Below, in pieces: positions 1 to 8,087 of a stretch of DNA of 36,767 bases; positions within the stretch are counted from its first letter, which is position 1, and each line of letters begins with the position of its first letter. The notes below the pieces were generated by a model. That model had not been told where the DNA came from. It searched no databases and saw nothing but the letters and a program-made list of their open reading frames with translations. A program made the position numbers and the translations under genes. Source of the DNA: an uncultured Blautia sp. (GTDB taxonomy: Bacteria > Bacillota > Clostridia > Lachnospirales > Lachnospiraceae); assembly GCF_947654165.1 (NCBI RefSeq), contig NZ_CANTKB010000032.1, positions 1-36,767 on the forward strand, given 5' to 3'.

Positions 1-64
1 AAATATATGAACTTTTCAAGGTACTATAGAGAAGCTTTTGACCCCAACATCATTACTCTAAACT

Positions 65-73
65 TGATATAAT
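65..73 (+). promoter_or_regulatory. Extended -10 promoter for the DUF3173/integrase pair
   Basis: A TATAAT hexamer at 68-73 is preceded by TGA at 65-67, which gives an extended -10 element. No good -35 hexamer lies 17 bases upstream (positions 45-50 read CAACAT). The position, about 45 bases before the first start codon, suits the two integrase-module genes. Confidence 0.45.
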
Positions 74-76
74 AAT

Positions 77-104
77 GGACAGGTATTGAAGTTTTATCCT
101 GTCC
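77..104 (+). promoter_or_regulatory. Hairpin in the leader of the integrase module
   Basis: GGACAGG at 77-83 pairs perfectly with CCTGTCC at 98-104 around a 14-base loop. The hairpin lies between the -10 element and the ribosome binding site. It is not followed by a T run, so it is not a simple terminator. A role in holding back expression of the integrase module is possible but is only inferred. Confidence 0.4.
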
Positions 105-119
105 GTAGAAAGGAGCAGA

Positions 120-314
120 ATGATTACAGTAACAAAAAGTGATTTGATAAAGTTAGGTTATGGTCCTTCTTTTTCAGCAGATATTATCCGGGAAGCGAAA
201 AAGCTGATGATTGCCAAGGGCCATACTTATTATCAATCAAAGAAACTGGACAGGGTGCCAAAGGAAGCGGTTGAGGAATTATTGGGAATCACTTTGCCAG
301 ATACTGAAAACTAA
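120..314 (+). CDS. DUF3173 family protein, integrase partner
   Basis: A 64-residue basic protein of the DUF3173 type, which in Firmicute integrative elements sits directly upstream of a Tn916-like integrase. The sequence has the family features: an N-terminal SDLIKLGYGPS segment, a central helix with IIREAKKLMIAKG, and a C-terminal VPKEAVEELLGI motif. The start has a good AGGAG site at 111-115. The stop lies 33 bases before the integrase start, so the two genes are very likely co-transcribed. By position it may act as an excisionase or directionality factor, but this is inferred from context; its own activity cannot be read from the sequence. Confidence 0.85.
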   Translation: MITVTKSDLIKLGYGPSFSADIIREAKKLMIAKGHTYYQSKKLDRVPKEAVEELLGITLPDTEN

Positions 315-347
315 GTGTACTTCTTGCATTAGAGAAGGAGTGTAACC

Positions 348-1532
348 ATGGCAAAAGATCCAATCAAGAAAGCAACTAACGGAACCTATTATTTCAGGGC
401 GAACTTAGGAAAACACCCTGTAACTGGGAAACAAATACAAAAATATCGCAGTGGATTTGCAACAAAGAAAGAGGCTCGGGCAGAATATTCAAAGCTTATT
501 CTGTCTACACCAGATGAGCTTACTGAAAAGAAAGAGGAAGTGACTTTCAAAAAATTTATTCAAGAAATTTATCTTCCCTGGTATAAAACCCAGGTAAAAG
601 AAAGTACATACAAGAACAGATATGCTACCATTGAAAAACACTTTGCCTATTTCTATAAGATGAATACTGACAAAATTGAGCCAATTCATGTGCAAAACTG
701 GCAATTAAAACTGGCAAAAAACTACAGCCCAAATTATGTAAGAATTATTCAGGGTATGCTTGCAATCGCATTTGACAGAGCTATTGTTCTGGGACTTGCA
801 AAGAAAAATCCAGCCCGAATGATCGGAAATGTCAAAAGCAGAAAACCGAAAATTGATTTCTGGACACTAGAAGAATTCCAGAAGGTCATTTCTCTTCTGT
901 ATAAGGGAGATTATTATGAACACTATCTGTTCATTTCCTACTGGTTGTTATTTATGACTGGAATGCGAATCGGAGAAGCGGCAGCACTGCAATGGTCAGA
1001 TATTGATTTTGAGACAGGCGTTCTCAGCATCAACAAGAATCTTTACTACAAAACCATGACCGACTATAAATTTGTAGAGCCAAAAACGCAAGCAGGTATT
1101 CGGGATATCGTTATAGATGATGATACAATAAAAGAACTGAAAGAATGGAAAGAAGTTCAACAGAAAGTTCTACCAAAATGTAATTTCGTATTAAGCTATA
1201 ACGGAACGCCCACCAGCAAGACAACTTTGCCAAGAGCCCTGGAAAAGCTGGCAAATCTTGCTGGTGTCCACCGTATTAAAATTCATGCCTTACGGCATTC
1301 CCACGCTTCCCTGTTAATCAGCATGGGAGAAAACCCATTAATCATCAAAGACCGTTTAGGACACGAAAAAATCCAAACGACTTTGGGAACCTATGGGCAT
1401 TTATATCCAAACAGCAACTTTGAAGTAGCAAAGAAGCTGACAGGAAAACTTACCTATACACCTGCAACAGAAAGTGTGGCTGATTACACAAGCAATCAGT
1501 TCACAGCTGAGTATCATAAGCAGGTGAATTAA
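348..1532 (+). CDS. int: Tyrosine site-specific integrase, Tn916 type
   Basis: A 394-residue tyrosine recombinase that would integrate and excise the element lying to the left. Residues 1-55 look like the arm-binding domain of Tn916-type integrases (TNGTYYFRANLGKHPVTGKQ). Residues 65-160 form the SAM-like core-binding domain. The catalytic domain follows, with Arg207 (MTGMRIGEAAALQW), His313/Arg316 (HALRHSH), His339 (LGHE) and the nucleophile Tyr349 (TYGHLYP). All expected catalytic residues are present and the length is normal, so it is probably active. An AAGGAG site lies 7 bases before the ATG. In this family the integrase usually sits at the very end of its element, so the attachment end should lie just downstream. 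Confidence 0.95.
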   Translation: MAKDPIKKATNGTYYFRANLGKHPVTGKQIQKYRSGFATKKEARAEYSKLILSTPDELTEKKEEVTFKKFIQEIYLPWYKTQVKESTYKNRYATIEKHFAYFYKMNTDKIEPIHVQNWQLKLAKNYSPNYVRIIQGMLAIAFDRAIVLGLAKKNPARMIGNVKSRKPKIDFWTLEEFQKVISLLYKGDYYEHYLFISYWLLFMTGMRIGEAAALQWSDIDFETGVLSINKNLYYKTMTDYKFVEPKTQAGIRDIVIDDDTIKELKEWKEVQQKVLPKCNFVLSYNGTPTSKTTLPRALEKLANLAGVHRIKIHALRHSHASLLISMGENPLIIKDRLGHEKIQTTLGTYGHLYPNSNFEVAKKLTGKLTYTPATESVADYTSNQFTAEYHKQVN

Positions 1533-1752
1533 AAAAATGCAATGAAAATGCAATTTTCAAAGGCCGAAGCCCGGAAGCCCCGTAAAATAAGGCTTTCTGG
1601 CCCACCGCCTACTATTCGAACTCCTCGGCGGATAGCGTTATATCCTGCCTGTAGGGTATATTTAATGTTGTTTAAATCGAACGCTTGTTTTGTTTTCGTA
1701 GTTTCCGTACCGCTAAAGGAAAAATAAACTCCAAAAAAACTCCAAATCAATT
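1533..1752. other. Probable attachment end of the integrase element
   Basis: A gene-free stretch directly after the integrase. It holds two copies of AAACTCCAAA at 1726-1735 and 1737-1746, spaced 11 bases apart (one helical turn), as expected for arm-type or core integrase sites. An imperfect hairpin at about 1570-1602 (CCGGAAGCC against GGCTTTCTGG) may be the integrase terminator. A TTCGAAC string near 1616 recalls a tRNA T-loop, but the flanking bases do not pair. The exact crossover site cannot be fixed without an empty-site sequence. Confidence 0.4.
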
Positions 1753-1926
1753 TTAGAAATCTTTTGTTTCTTCCTGTGCATAAAGAAGATCTAATGCCTG
1801 GCATATGACTCCACTCATCGTCTGATAATGTCTTTCGGCATATAATACTAATCGCTCTTTTTCTTCTGCTGACATACGAATTCTCAAGCTTGAATCCTTG
1901 CCATCCAACGATGGTTTTCTCGGCAT
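1753..1926 (-). CDS. Small ribbon-helix-helix (CopG-like) protein
   Basis: A 57-residue protein on the minus strand that begins MPRKPSLDGKDSSLRIRMS. A basic N-terminus, a short strand (SSLRIRMS) and two helices (AEEKERLVLYAERHY and MSGVICQALDLLYAQEE) match the ribbon-helix-helix layout of CopG/Arc DNA-binding proteins. The start at 1926 is chosen because AAGGAGG lies 8 bases upstream; an in-frame ATG at 1932 would be too close to that site. Its stop codon lies within 10 bases of the AAACTCC repeats at the end of the integrase element. Target and role are unknown; a transcriptional repressor, antitoxin or relaxosome accessory would all fit. Confidence 0.7.
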   Translation of the reverse strand: MPRKPSLDGKDSSLRIRMSAEEKERLVLYAERHYQTMSGVICQALDLLYAQEETKDF

Positions 1927-2132
1927 TTTCATCTCCTCCTTGTATATATCATATTATTATGAATTGATACAAATGTCAATATACTTTTCTATTTTATAAC
2001 CAGAGATATGTATGATTTATATCAGTTCTGGGCGAAATAAGTGTCGTAATATAATTTACACCTTTTTTTCCACGCTTTATATCTTCATTCAAGCACACCA
2101 CTTTAATCACCTATTTTCTCTCAATTCAAAAT

Positions 2133-2387
2133 GAATATTCCGGTCTCGCTGTCCATACTGTCCGGTGATTAGGAAACCGATTGGCAATTATCCATAATAC
2201 AAGAAATCTCACCAATATAAAGCCGGCTAACGCCACGCAAAGCGGCTCTGGGCTTGACATTGGTTCAATTTTTATGAATGGTAGTCAAGCCAATCAAAGA
2301 CGGTTTCCGCATCCGGAATGTTGGTTTCCAGCGTTCCGGTGAATATTCCGGATGAGATTCCATCAGCTGTCCGGTGATATGGAAATC
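2133..2387. repeat. Diverged direct repeat of about 46 bp
   Basis: Two copies, 2133-2178 and 2341-2387, both begin GAATATTCCGG, contain TCCAT, and share TGTCCGGTGAT followed by GGAAA. They are 208 bases apart. The space between them contains hairpins but no gene. Confidence 0.65.
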
Positions 2388-2424
2388 ACTTTTTAGATTC
2401 ACTTTTGTGCATACGGAATCATAA

Positions 2425-2499
2425 TTTCTATGAGAATATTAGTAAAGGCTACTGTGCACCGCAGATGCGGCATGGCCTTGACTAATATTCCTATAGAAA
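2425..2499. repeat. Large nested inverted repeat
   Basis: A 25-base arm at 2425-2449 pairs with 2475-2499 with three mismatches. The loop holds a second perfect hairpin, CCGCA-GA-TGCGG, at 2459-2470. There is no T run on either side, so it is not a terminator. It may be a structured RNA or a miniature-element end. Confidence 0.65.
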
Positions 2500-2740
2500 T
2501 GGACAAGTGATCAAGCACAAAACAGGCGATTTCCGAGTACCGGAACTCCGATTTCCTAATTTCCGGATTCGTGATTTCGAGACGCAAGAATATTCATTCC
2601 GGAATCAAGGTTTCTTAATGCAGGAATATTCATCAAAACGCTAATTTGTTTCATTATATCATACCCCTTACATCTCATCCTTACTATTTTAACATATCTT
2701 TTCCGATGCAGAAAAAATACTAATATTTTTTTATTTGTGA

Positions 2741-2769
2741 TTGTTTTTTTCTCTTTCACTTATTATAAT
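2741..2769 (+). promoter_or_regulatory. Promoter of the double methyltransferase gene
   Basis: TTGTTT at 2741-2746 and TATAAT at 2764-2769 are separated by 17 bases. The predicted transcript would start near 2776, only about 15 bases before the ATG at 2792. This excludes the longer reading that begins at 2741. Confidence 0.6.
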
Positions 2770-2791
2770 AGAGCGCATGGAGGATTTTATC

Positions 2792-5671
2792 ATGGAGAAT
2801 TTTACTGTTTTAAACTACCAGGGGAGTAAAAATAATCTCCGTAGTTTCATACAAAAAAATATAGAACCATATATACAAGACGGCAAAGCAATTTTGGATA
2901 TTTTTTCAGGTTCTGCTGCTGTCAGTAATATGTTCAGAGATAATTATCAAGTATACGCTAACGATGCCGAAACCTATGCAAGTATAATAGCCGATGCTAT
3001 ATTAAATCAAGCAGATATAGAATCAGCTACTGAATTAATCAATTCTTTGGATGTTGAATATACTACTGCAATAAAAGAACATGCAAAGCCTATTATAGAC
3101 TTTGTCAAGAAAGAGCAACTAGCACTTGATCAAGAGAACTACGAAGAGCTAATTACTCTTTATAATTTATATCCAACTGTATGGAATAATCAATATTCTA
3201 ATATAACAAAAAACATCTTAACAGTCGACAATATAAAGCAAACAAACGACTTTTACCTATTTACAACATATTATGCAACTAACTATTACGGAATAATTCA
3301 AGCTCTAGATATTGATTGTCTCATAAAGATAATCAATTTGTGTTTTCCTCAATATAGAAATTCTCTTCTTTCATGCTTGTTTTATGCAATGAAAGAAACT
3401 GTTTTTTCCAAAGATGGACACATGGCACAACCGCTCAGTCTTGAAAAAAATCAAAGTCGCCTGTTTATTCAACGCAAAAAAAATGTTTATGAGTTATTTA
3501 TAAAAAAGTTCAAAGAATATATAACAATCCCTCTTTCCAAGTTTTCTGGAAAGAATATAGTTTTTAATTCAAATTTTGAAGATTTATTAGATGAAAAGAT
3601 TTTTTCAAATATAGGCTTAGTATATGCGGATCCCCCATATACAGACATGCAATATTCAAGATATTATCATTTATTGAATGTTGCCGCCAAATATGAATAT
3701 CCCGAATTGACTATTACAAAAAATGGATATACAAAAGGATTATACACAGAAGGACGTTATCAATCTAAGTTGAGCCAGCGTAGTTCCGCAAAGCAATCTT
3801 TGGAAAACTTAATTAGTTTTTGTGCCTATAACAACACAAACTTAGCCATTAGCTATGCCTATCCTCAAGACAGGGAAAAACAAGCTACTGACAGATATAC
3901 CATTTCAATTGATGAATTAATCGAACTTGCTCAAAAATACTATACCAATGCTCGAGTTAACGTTGTGACACAAGATTATAATCACGCCAACCATCGTAAC
4001 AGCGAGCAAAAAAAAGTTCTGGAATACTTAATACTATGCGGAGAAAAAAACATTAATCAAGTAAACATAGATGCTCTAAAGAATGAATTATGTAACTTGA
4101 CACCTACAAAGAACAATCCAATGTACAACTCACATATGTATTGGTCTCAAAAGGCCTTTAATATCTGTGATAGTTTAATAGATGCCTTGTCGAATAGAGG
4201 AGACGTCGTTTTTGATCCGTTTCTAGGCTCTGGAGTAACCACACTTGAAGCAATCAAAACCGACTTGTCTCGTTGCGCTATAGGTTGTGACATTAATGAT
4301 ATGCCATTGTTTATTTCAAAACTTTTATTATCTGTTAATTCCACTCCTAATATAAAAAGCACACTTGAAAAGTTTATACAGGAGCTTAATTCTCTAGGAC
4401 ATTATTATGAAACAATATGTCCTAAGTGCAATACTATTGGGACTATTTCAAAAGTGATATTTGATAAGCCAGAACGTACCGGTTCCAATATAACAATAAA
4501 AGCTATCAATTACAGTTGCAATTGCACAAAAAAAGGTGTTAAAGAGCCCGACAAAAAAGATTATACTAAGCTAAATGCAACACGCAAATTTAAAAACATC
4601 AAAAATACTAATTTGCTGCACAACTCAAAAATAGCGGTAACGGAGAACGATGATATTAAAAATATATTTACAGGACGCAATATTTCTGTTTTGGACGAAA
4701 TACTTAGCATTATTAACAAGTATGAGCCAGAATATCAAAATATTTTAAAATATATTCTTATGTCCATACTGCATTTATGTAAAATAACTGATAAACATTC
4801 AAACTCACAGTGGCCATTATGGATACCCAAAACAGATTGTGTTGAAAAAAATATCATCGATATATATACTAAAAAAATCAAGAAATTTTATGATGTCATC
4901 CCGTTTATGAAAAAAAATTATGCCAATTCGCAAATTGTCGAATCGTACAATATGCTTTCACCGGGAAAATGTTTGTTAATGCAAAAAGGAAGTCAGTTAA
5001 TAACGGAACAAGATATACCAAACAATGGTGTTGATTTAATAATTACCGACCCACCTTACCTCGAACAGGTTTTATATTCGGAATATATGCAATTGTACAA
5101 ACCATTTTTGAATTTAGATTATAATCTAAATGATGAAATAATTGTATCATCTGCTCCCTCTCGTAACAAAAGCAGAGAGGACTATTTCCATTTATTGGAT
5201 GAGGTTTTTAATATGTGTTCACTCAAACTAAAACCTAATCATTATTTATGTTTATATTTCCATGATTGCAATTTAAATGTTTGGAATGAACTAATATCAA
5301 TATTAGAAAAAAACTGTTTTAGATTTATCACCCAGATACATGTTGACAAAACGGTCACCTTAAAGAACATTATCAGCCCTAAGAAATCATTGAATGGTGA
5401 TTCAATACTGATTTTTTCCAGAAGTGATACTCCCATTAAGCATAACGCAGAGGAAGATGTGTCTGAAATCGAACACAATATAATTCGCCAAGCAAAATAT
5501 ATGGTAAAGTCCAATGGTTCGTTATCTACTCCTGAATTATACGATAATGGACTTATGGAAATTCTAATTCAAAATGGATGGTTAGAAAAACTCTCCAGCA
5601 AATATTCTTCTCTTGTTGATATTTTTGAAAAGCATTTAACTTGGGATTCATCCACAGCCAAATGGAAATAA
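2792..5671 (+). CDS. Fused double DNA methyltransferase (D12 class plus Zn-ribbon methylase)
   Basis: A 959-residue protein with two complete methyltransferase modules. Residues 1-425 are of the D12 (Dam/DpnM-like) N6-adenine class, with motif I DIFSGSAAVSNMF at about 36 and motif IV ADPPYTDMQYS at 279. Residues 430-900 form a second N4/N6-type methylase with motif I FDPFLGSGVTTLEA at 474, a zinc-ribbon insert (CPKC at 543-546, CNC at 576-578) and motif IV TDPPYLEQVLYSEY at 752. Both keep the DPPY catalytic signature. The start at 2792 has GGAGG 8 bases upstream. Two different modules in one chain, as in M.FokI-type enzymes, suggest that both strands of an asymmetric site are modified. The gene faces the nuclease operon and shares a terminator with it. 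Base composition is clearly AT-rich, as expected of acquired DNA. Confidence 0.9.
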   Translation: MENFTVLNYQGSKNNLRSFIQKNIEPYIQDGKAILDIFSGSAAVSNMFRDNYQVYANDAETYASIIADAILNQADIESATELINSLDVEYTTAIKEHAKPIIDFVKKEQLALDQENYEELITLYNLYPTVWNNQYSNITKNILTVDNIKQTNDFYLFTTYYATNYYGIIQALDIDCLIKIINLCFPQYRNSLLSCLFYAMKETVFSKDGHMAQPLSLEKNQSRLFIQRKKNVYELFIKKFKEYITIPLSKFSGKNIVFNSNFEDLLDEKIFSNIGLVYADPPYTDMQYSRYYHLLNVAAKYEYPELTITKNGYTKGLYTEGRYQSKLSQRSSAKQSLENLISFCAYNNTNLAISYAYPQDREKQATDRYTISIDELIELAQKYYTNARVNVVTQDYNHANHRNSEQKKVLEYLILCGEKNINQVNIDALKNELCNLTPTKNNPMYNSHMYWSQKAFNICDSLIDALSNRGDVVFDPFLGSGVTTLEAIKTDLSRCAIGCDINDMPLFISKLLLSVNSTPNIKSTLEKFIQELNSLGHYYETICPKCNTIGTISKVIFDKPERTGSNITIKAINYSCNCTKKGVKEPDKKDYTKLNATRKFKNIKNTNLLHNSKIAVTENDDIKNIFTGRNISVLDEILSIINKYEPEYQNILKYILMSILHLCKITDKHSNSQWPLWIPKTDCVEKNIIDIYTKKIKKFYDVIPFMKKNYANSQIVESYNMLSPGKCLLMQKGSQLITEQDIPNNGVDLIITDPPYLEQVLYSEYMQLYKPFLNLDYNLNDEIIVSSAPSRNKSREDYFHLLDEVFNMCSLKLKPNHYLCLYFHDCNLNVWNELISILEKNCFRFITQIHVDKTVTLKNIISPKKSLNGDSILIFSRSDTPIKHNAEEDVSEIEHNIIRQAKYMVKSNGSLSTPELYDNGLMEILIQNGWLEKLSSKYSSLVDIFEKHLTWDSSTAKWK

Positions 5672-5672
5672 C

Positions 5673-5700
5673 AAAAATGCGAGGAAATCCTCGCATTTTT
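5673..5700. terminator. Bidirectional terminator between convergent genes
   Basis: Arms AAAAATGCGAGG (5673-5684) and CCTCGCATTTTT (5689-5700) pair perfectly over 12 bases around a 4-base loop, with A and T runs that work in both directions. It separates the double methyltransferase gene from the convergent methylase-Mrr gene. Confidence 0.9.
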
Positions 5701-5702
5701 GT

Positions 5703-8087
5703 TTACACATTTTGAATCCCGTTATAATACTCTCCTGGAAAATACCTATTAAGACGCTGCATCAATTGGTTTCCATCAACAATTTCAACCTCTAAATCCA
5801 TAGCAACCTTTTTTCCATCCTTTGTGTATCCAGAAGTCGTTACACATACTGCATAATCCAGTCCTCTTCTCATTCTTTCTGCATATAAACGCTGTATAGG
5901 ATCTGATCCCACATTGGATGCCCAACGCTTACATTGAAAAATATAATGCCGCAGTCTGTCCTGCTGTCGTTTTGATGCAATTATGTCAACACCTAAATCA
6001 CCTGCACCCCCCATCTTTATAACGTTTTCATAACCCTCTTCTTTTAACAAACTCTGTACCAATATTTCAAAATCTGTACCACTTAAAGTTGAAATATCAA
6101 TTGCATCCTCGTTTGGTTTGCTAATATCTTTTCTCTCAACATAATATTGTCCATCTTTCTGACAATAATTTGATATTAAATGCTCTATGTCTCTCTGATG
6201 GCTTTCATCTTCTAATATTTGTGCAATAGTTTTAGGGTTACCATCACATAATGAATTCGCCAACTCAAAATAAACATCTTCCAACACAAACTTTCCTTTA
6301 TTATCTAAAAGCTGTCTAATAAAAATCGGCATCAAATCATACAATTTAGTATACAAATCTGTAGTATCCTCAATATCTAAATACAATTGATTGTTATCTA
6401 TTTGTATGCAGCCAGTATCAACTTTAAAGTATTGTTCTAATAATGATTTTATCCTCAATATATCTTTTTCGCTTGCTATATATGAATATTTAGACTTTAA
6501 ATCATTACAAACTAGAGTCACAGCACTTGTCAGTGTTACATATTCCTTGGTTCGAATTAAATACGAGTACACTTTTTTCACAAGCAAAAACTCATAATTT
6601 TCATTTCCGATATACCAATATCTATTATCTTCCGGCAATTTATAGAAAACAACTATCATCTCATTCATAAATGTATTTGTAAATGCTGATTGTTTTCTCA
6701 TTGTGGGATCTTTTTTCTCAACGCCAATTTGATACACATATTCGAATCCATTTTTACGTGCTAAGTTTACAATTTCTATATACGTTTTAAAATACTTTGC
6801 TTTTCCAAGCTTCATTGTGAAGAAAACAAGCCCATTTTTATTTAATACTTTAGAGAAATGTGAAAACATATTATCAATATCATTATAATAATTTTCTATA
6901 TCTCTTTTTGTTGTTCTGCTTTCCGCATTTGTTTGAACGATTTCCTGCGCTAACATCTCTTCTGTCAAAGCATATTTAGAATCATAAAACTTTTCTAACC
7001 ATACACGATATAGTTGATTTCTTTCTAAGTATGGAACTTGATCCGTGTATGGAAAATCTGTGTAAATAACATCTACCTTCAAATTAGGATTTTCATCTAT
7101 ATAGGACGCATAATCCTTATTGATAATTATCACTTCTGAGTCCGTTGTTCCGATTTGTTTATTACCATATACCGACTTAAACTTGCAAAAACTTTTATAC
7201 TTATCTTCAAAAAGTAACCAAACATTCATATCCTGTGCGCCGTGACCTACCACATGATACAAAATATCTGTACTTGAACCATACATCGCAATCCTTGCGA
7301 GAGAAATAGATGCAACCAAAACTTGTTCTAACACATCCCTTTCTTCTGATGGTTCAAGCTTGTTTATCGCATCCTGCAACATCAATAGTGCTATCTTATT
7401 TCTTTGTGTGAAAATTCTATCATATTTATCTGCCCCGGTAGATGATGTAATGTTAATTCTACTGTTTACAATGTATTGATTTTTAGGAAATCTATCTACA
7501 TTTATCTTGTCCAAGCTAATTATTTTTTTATAATCGTCTTCATCAAACCTTTTTGCTTTCTCACCACAAACAGGACATTTTTCTACGAGTTTTACATTTT
7601 TCCCATTTACTATTTCTCTGTTGCTGGATGGATTAAAGTACCCTTCTTTCCCTTCTTCGGGATCGAATAAGATTTTGTTTATATAGTTCTTGCAACCGCA
7701 ACAAGATGTTTCATATAATGCCATTATTTCTTCGTACACATTACTTTTTACAGTATCAAATTGCTCTTTCAATTTGAGCATGTCTACTTTATTCATCAAC
7801 ACACTTACTGCATTAAAAGTGTAATTATCCAATTCTGTTGCATAAATCTTTTTCACCTTTCCCATTGCTGCATATACAAACGAACCAGAGCCCATAAAGG
7901 GATCATAAATAATATCATCACTATCGCATACAGCTTCTATAACTTTTTCAGCTATTTCAGGAGATTTACGTCCTTTAAAATTAAAAGTTGTACGCATCTC
8001 GTTAGGAACAGTATTTGGAACATCTTCTATCGCCGTCTTAATTCTATTTAATCTTTCTTTTACACTTTCAGGTATCTGTTTTCTCAT
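5703..8087 (-). CDS. Methyltransferase-like protein fused to an Mrr-type nuclease
   Basis: A 794-residue two-part protein. Residues 1-480 are related to the second module of the neighbouring double methyltransferase: motif I YDPFMGSGSF at 61-70, a zinc ribbon (CCGC 129-132, CPVC 171-174) and a motif IV region YTDFPYTDQVPYLE at 342-355. The catalytic signature reads DFPY instead of DPPY, so methyl transfer may be weak or lost. Residues 664-794 form an Mrr-type restriction nuclease domain, with SGTDFEILVQSLLKEEGYE, GDLGVDIIA (about 697-705) and FQCKRW (about 717-722) giving the PD-(D/E)XK core. The ATG at 8087 is preferred because AAGGAGG lies 9 bases before it. It overlaps the end of the helix-turn-helix gene by 20 bases. 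It could be a single-chain restriction enzyme, or a nuclease using a dead methylase as a DNA reader; this is inference. Confidence 0.88.
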   Translation of the reverse strand: MRKQIPESVKERLNRIKTAIEDVPNTVPNEMRTTFNFKGRKSPEIAEKVIEAVCDSDDIIYDPFMGSGSFVYAAMGKVKKIYATELDNYTFNAVSVLMNKVDMLKLKEQFDTVKSNVYEEIMALYETSCCGCKNYINKILFDPEEGKEGYFNPSSNREIVNGKNVKLVEKCPVCGEKAKRFDEDDYKKIISLDKINVDRFPKNQYIVNSRINITSSTGADKYDRIFTQRNKIALLMLQDAINKLEPSEERDVLEQVLVASISLARIAMYGSSTDILYHVVGHGAQDMNVWLLFEDKYKSFCKFKSVYGNKQIGTTDSEVIIINKDYASYIDENPNLKVDVIYTDFPYTDQVPYLERNQLYRVWLEKFYDSKYALTEEMLAQEIVQTNAESRTTKRDIENYYNDIDNMFSHFSKVLNKNGLVFFTMKLGKAKYFKTYIEIVNLARKNGFEYVYQIGVEKKDPTMRKQSAFTNTFMNEMIVVFYKLPEDNRYWYIGNENYEFLLVKKVYSYLIRTKEYVTLTSAVTLVCNDLKSKYSYIASEKDILRIKSLLEQYFKVDTGCIQIDNNQLYLDIEDTTDLYTKLYDLMPIFIRQLLDNKGKFVLEDVYFELANSLCDGNPKTIAQILEDESHQRDIEHLISNYCQKDGQYYVERKDISKPNEDAIDISTLSGTDFEILVQSLLKEEGYENVIKMGGAGDLGVDIIASKRQQDRLRHYIFQCKRWASNVGSDPIQRLYAERMRRGLDYAVCVTTSGYTKDGKKVAMDLEVEIVDGNQLMQRLNRYFPGEYYNGIQNV

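Larger units (their letters stand above)
1927..2740. other. Gene-free region dense in TTCCGG repeats and hairpins
   Basis: No credible coding sequence is seen on either strand here. The region has at least nine TTCCGG/CCGGAA-like words between 2139 and 2610. Other structures are a diverged direct repeat (2133-2178 and 2341-2387), a hairpin with arms GGCTTGAC 2251-2258 and GTCAAGCC 2284-2291, a small hairpin AGCCG/CGGCT at 2221-2247, and a large cruciform-like structure at 2425-2499. It could encode a structured RNA, hold binding sites, or be the remains of an inserted element; the sequence alone does not decide. Confidence 0.5.

Noticed and set aside
1600..1640. tRNA-like TTCGAAC segment near the integrase
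   Set aside because: The bases on either side of the T-loop word do not form a T-stem, and no anticodon or acceptor arm can be built. At most it is a worn tRNA fragment.
1529..1804. 91-codon open frame on the minus strand after the integrase
   Set aside because: It starts inside the small RHH gene in another frame, has no ribosome binding site, and runs through the probable attachment end. Its sequence looks like chance translation of non-coding DNA.
2133..2610. CRISPR array or retron RNA
   Set aside because: The repeats are irregular in spacing and sequence, without constant-length spacers, and no cas gene or reverse transcriptase lies nearby.
2741..2791. Longer N-terminus of the double methyltransferase from 2741
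   Set aside because: The 17 extra codons overlap the -35 and -10 elements, and the ribosome binding site fits only the ATG at 2792.
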